Assembly: GCA_009801015.1 (NCBI GenBank)
Contig: VHZZ01002570.1
Coordinates: 34,647 to 55,320 of the forward strand
DNA from: Silene noctiflora
Lineage: Eukaryota > Streptophyta > Magnoliopsida > Caryophyllales > Caryophyllaceae
Reading direction: 5' to 3'
Length of the DNA stretch: 20,674 bases
Shown here: piece after piece, positions 19,258-20,674 of the stretch
Layout of the letters: each line of letters opens with the position of its first letter
Position numbering within the stretch: the first letter of the stretch is position 1
Program-made: the position numbers and the translations under genes
The notes under the pieces: model-generated
What the model was told of the DNA's origin: nothing
Seen by the model: the letters and a program-made list of their open reading frames with translations, nothing else
Database searches by the model: none

Positions 19258-19460
19258 TATTTTAGTCGTGCAAGTTGCTTGAGTAGTGTATTTACCCAAA
19301 GATTATTGGATTATTATATTTTGTTGAATTAATTTAATTTATATTAATTAATTAATAAATAATTGATTGGTGTCAGAGATTAGATAGTACGGATTAAAGG
19401 GCAAAAGTAAAATAATTGAAGGTGATGTGTGGTGGTGTCACGTGCCGCTACGGGAAGCAA
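19258..19460 (-). promoter_or_regulatory. Promoter region of the kinase gene, with G-box
   Basis: Upstream of the kinase the - strand has an AT-rich TATA-like stretch (AAAATATAATAATCC, about 19305-19320) next to a CCAAT motif (about 19301-19308). A perfect G-box CACGTG lies at 19439-19444 in the context GTCACGTGCC. G-box/ABRE sites are bound by bZIP and bHLH factors and are common in ABA-responsive promoters. This fits the role known for this kinase group, but a single site proves little. Confidence 0.45.
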
Positions 19461-19697
19461 ATGGGAAGATGAGTGGTGGAAAGTGGGTGAACGAGTTGTG
19501 AAGGAAGATTGTGTGGCTCTGGTTTTTTTGTTTAAATAATTAAAGCCTGTTATTTTTCACTAATTATAATTATAATCAGTCTATCTCATTACGTGTAGAG
19601 CTGTGCGCTGGTAGGACTAATGCGAGCTGGGCTGGGTCGGGTTGAGTATCAGCAGTCCACACACACGGAGTAAGCTTAACTTTCCGCATCATCCTTT

Positions 19698-20044
19698 TAA
19701 GCTACAAGCTCTCCCAATTGTAAGTTATTACTCCTTTTATTCAACTCTATACTATCATATGTTTTTTCACGTCGATAGCTAGTTACGTATTTGCAAAAAT
19801 TATAAAAATTAGATGTTTTTAATATACTTGTAAAGATGAAATAAACAAAATCCCGAATGAATATATTTTCACTTATGTATTGAGAGAAAATTTAAATAGA
19901 ATGTTCACTTGTAAGTAGTGTACAACATAAAAAGTGATAGTCTAGAGTTGAATAGAGGGAGAAGTATTTTAGCTTAAATGGACCCACATTAATTTATTTA
20001 GTGGGCATATTTTACTTTGTAGGTCCATTTGAGCTAGTAGCTTA
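19698..20044. repeat. Large imperfect inverted-repeat structure with 13-bp ends
   Basis: TAAGCTACAAGCT (19698-19710) is complementary to AGCTAGTAGCTTA (20032-20044) at 12 of 13 positions. A second inverted pair lies just inside the right end: AGCTTAAATGGACC (19971-19984) with GGTCCATTTGAGCT (20022-20035), one mismatch, and within it CCCAC/GTGGG. Together with the inner element at 19731-19961 this looks like a MITE-type element carrying another, or a complex hairpin. No target duplication was identified. Confidence 0.5.
19731..19961. mobile_element. Stowaway-like MITE, about 231 bp
   Basis: The left end CTCCTTTTATTCAACTCTATACTATC pairs with the right end GATAGTCTAGAGTTGAATAGAGGGAG, with about four mismatches in 26. 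The right end, read inwards on the - strand, starts CTCCCTCTATTC, like the CTCCCTC start of Stowaway (Tc1/mariner-type) MITEs. A TA precedes the left end, but the matching TA on the right is offset by two bases (AAGTA), so the insertion is old or has shifted. The interior is AT-rich and non-coding. Confidence 0.65.
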
Positions 20045-20674
20045 GATCAAGCTAGTTTACGTGAAGTGCTCGCAATCAGCATGTAGCTTGAAATTTTTTT
20101 AATTTGCAAGCAAGTTCTTTTCTCCAACCATTAGAGATGCTCTAATATGCTTTCAAACTTAAATATTTTTTTTTAAAAAATTTGTGTTAAGGGCTCAGAA
20201 AATCCGATTATCCAAACCCAATTCGAAATTTCAGATTCAAATTTGAAAAATTATGTTCGAATTGAAAGTGAATATTTATAAACAGTAGATCAATTCGAAT
20301 TAAAGGTGAATATGATATTGTTTCAAACTTAATATTTCAAGTAAATTTCAAAATTAACAAATATTTGGATCCAGCTTGATTATTATTAAATATTTGAACG
20401 ATAAATATTCGAAACATTTGGATCGAATACAGGTAAAGACTTCTAAATTAACATCCTTTAAATTTCGCATAGTTCTTAAGTACTCCATCATTGAACAAAC
20501 TATTAATCCAAATTTTCGATGAAAAAAAGCCTCTCTACAACCGAAAGAAACAACATTTCCCCCTTACTACTAAGAGAATAAAATTCTCTTAGTTTTCCCT
20601 CCAAAATGCATTTAGCTCAATAAGGAAACTTTCTTTAATAAACAATATAATCTTACAATTATTATACTCTAATC
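20045..20674. other. AT-rich intergenic DNA with short repeats; no gene seen
   Basis: No open frame with family features was found. A perfect inverted repeat TTAGAG-ATG-CTCTAA is at 20131-20145, within a CTCCAACCATTAGAGATGCTCTAA context of the sort found near ends of plant small elements. A 19-bp direct repeat, TCGAATTGAAAGTGAATAT, occurs at 20257-20275 and, with two mismatches, at 20295-20313. Confidence 0.55.

Noticed and set aside
1-20674. tRNA, rRNA, CRISPR arrays or bacterial operon features
   Set aside because: No cloverleaf-like or rRNA-like conserved segments and no regularly spaced identical repeats were seen. The content is clearly plant nuclear.

Overview
The window is plant nuclear DNA. 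It holds two intron-bearing or promoter-proximal host genes, nested LTR retrotransposons and small inverted-repeat elements, in an AT-rich background. A eudicot is likely from the small GT-AG introns and AT-rich intergenic DNA. The LTR styles remind me of Caryophyllales, but that is only an impression.

Bases 1-10320 are transposon DNA. A scrap of Ty3/gypsy reverse transcriptase (1-131) abuts a 5'-truncated Ty3/gypsy element of the Tat lineage on the + strand. In order this carries gag, protease, reverse transcriptase, a degenerate RNase H, a second 'archaeal-type' RNase H, integrase, a long non-coding spacer, and a 3' LTR ending near 10.3 kb. Pol is broken by several stops and frameshifts, one of them in the YxDD region. 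On the opposite strand, between integrase and the LTR, lies an antisense gene (9460 down to 6241). It has four exons, GT-AG introns and a domain resembling the Pfam 'putative gypsy type transposon' family. Its last exon is split by a complete solo LTR (6514-7790) that belongs to another element and lies on the - strand. Five near-palindromes sit in that LTR's U3, upstream of a TATA box.

Bases 10330-11300 hold a decayed Ty1/copia RT/RNase H remnant with an internal 32-bp duplication, and a 154-bp MITE-like inverted-repeat element.

Bases 11350-19460 hold two convergent host genes. A single-exon C2-domain protein gene lies on the + strand (11397-12065). On the - strand is a 16-exon gene (19175 down to 12601) for a 668-residue PAS-domain Raf-like MAPKKK, which resembles the Arabidopsis RAF7-RAF11 (B2) group. 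I could join all its exons in phase with GT-AG splice sites. A 55-codon upstream ORF overlaps its start codon out of frame. Both genes appear intact. Joint function is not evident, although both families are linked to stress or signalling in plants.

Bases 19460-20674 are AT-rich intergenic DNA with a Stowaway-like MITE inside a larger inverted repeat. I see no gene there.
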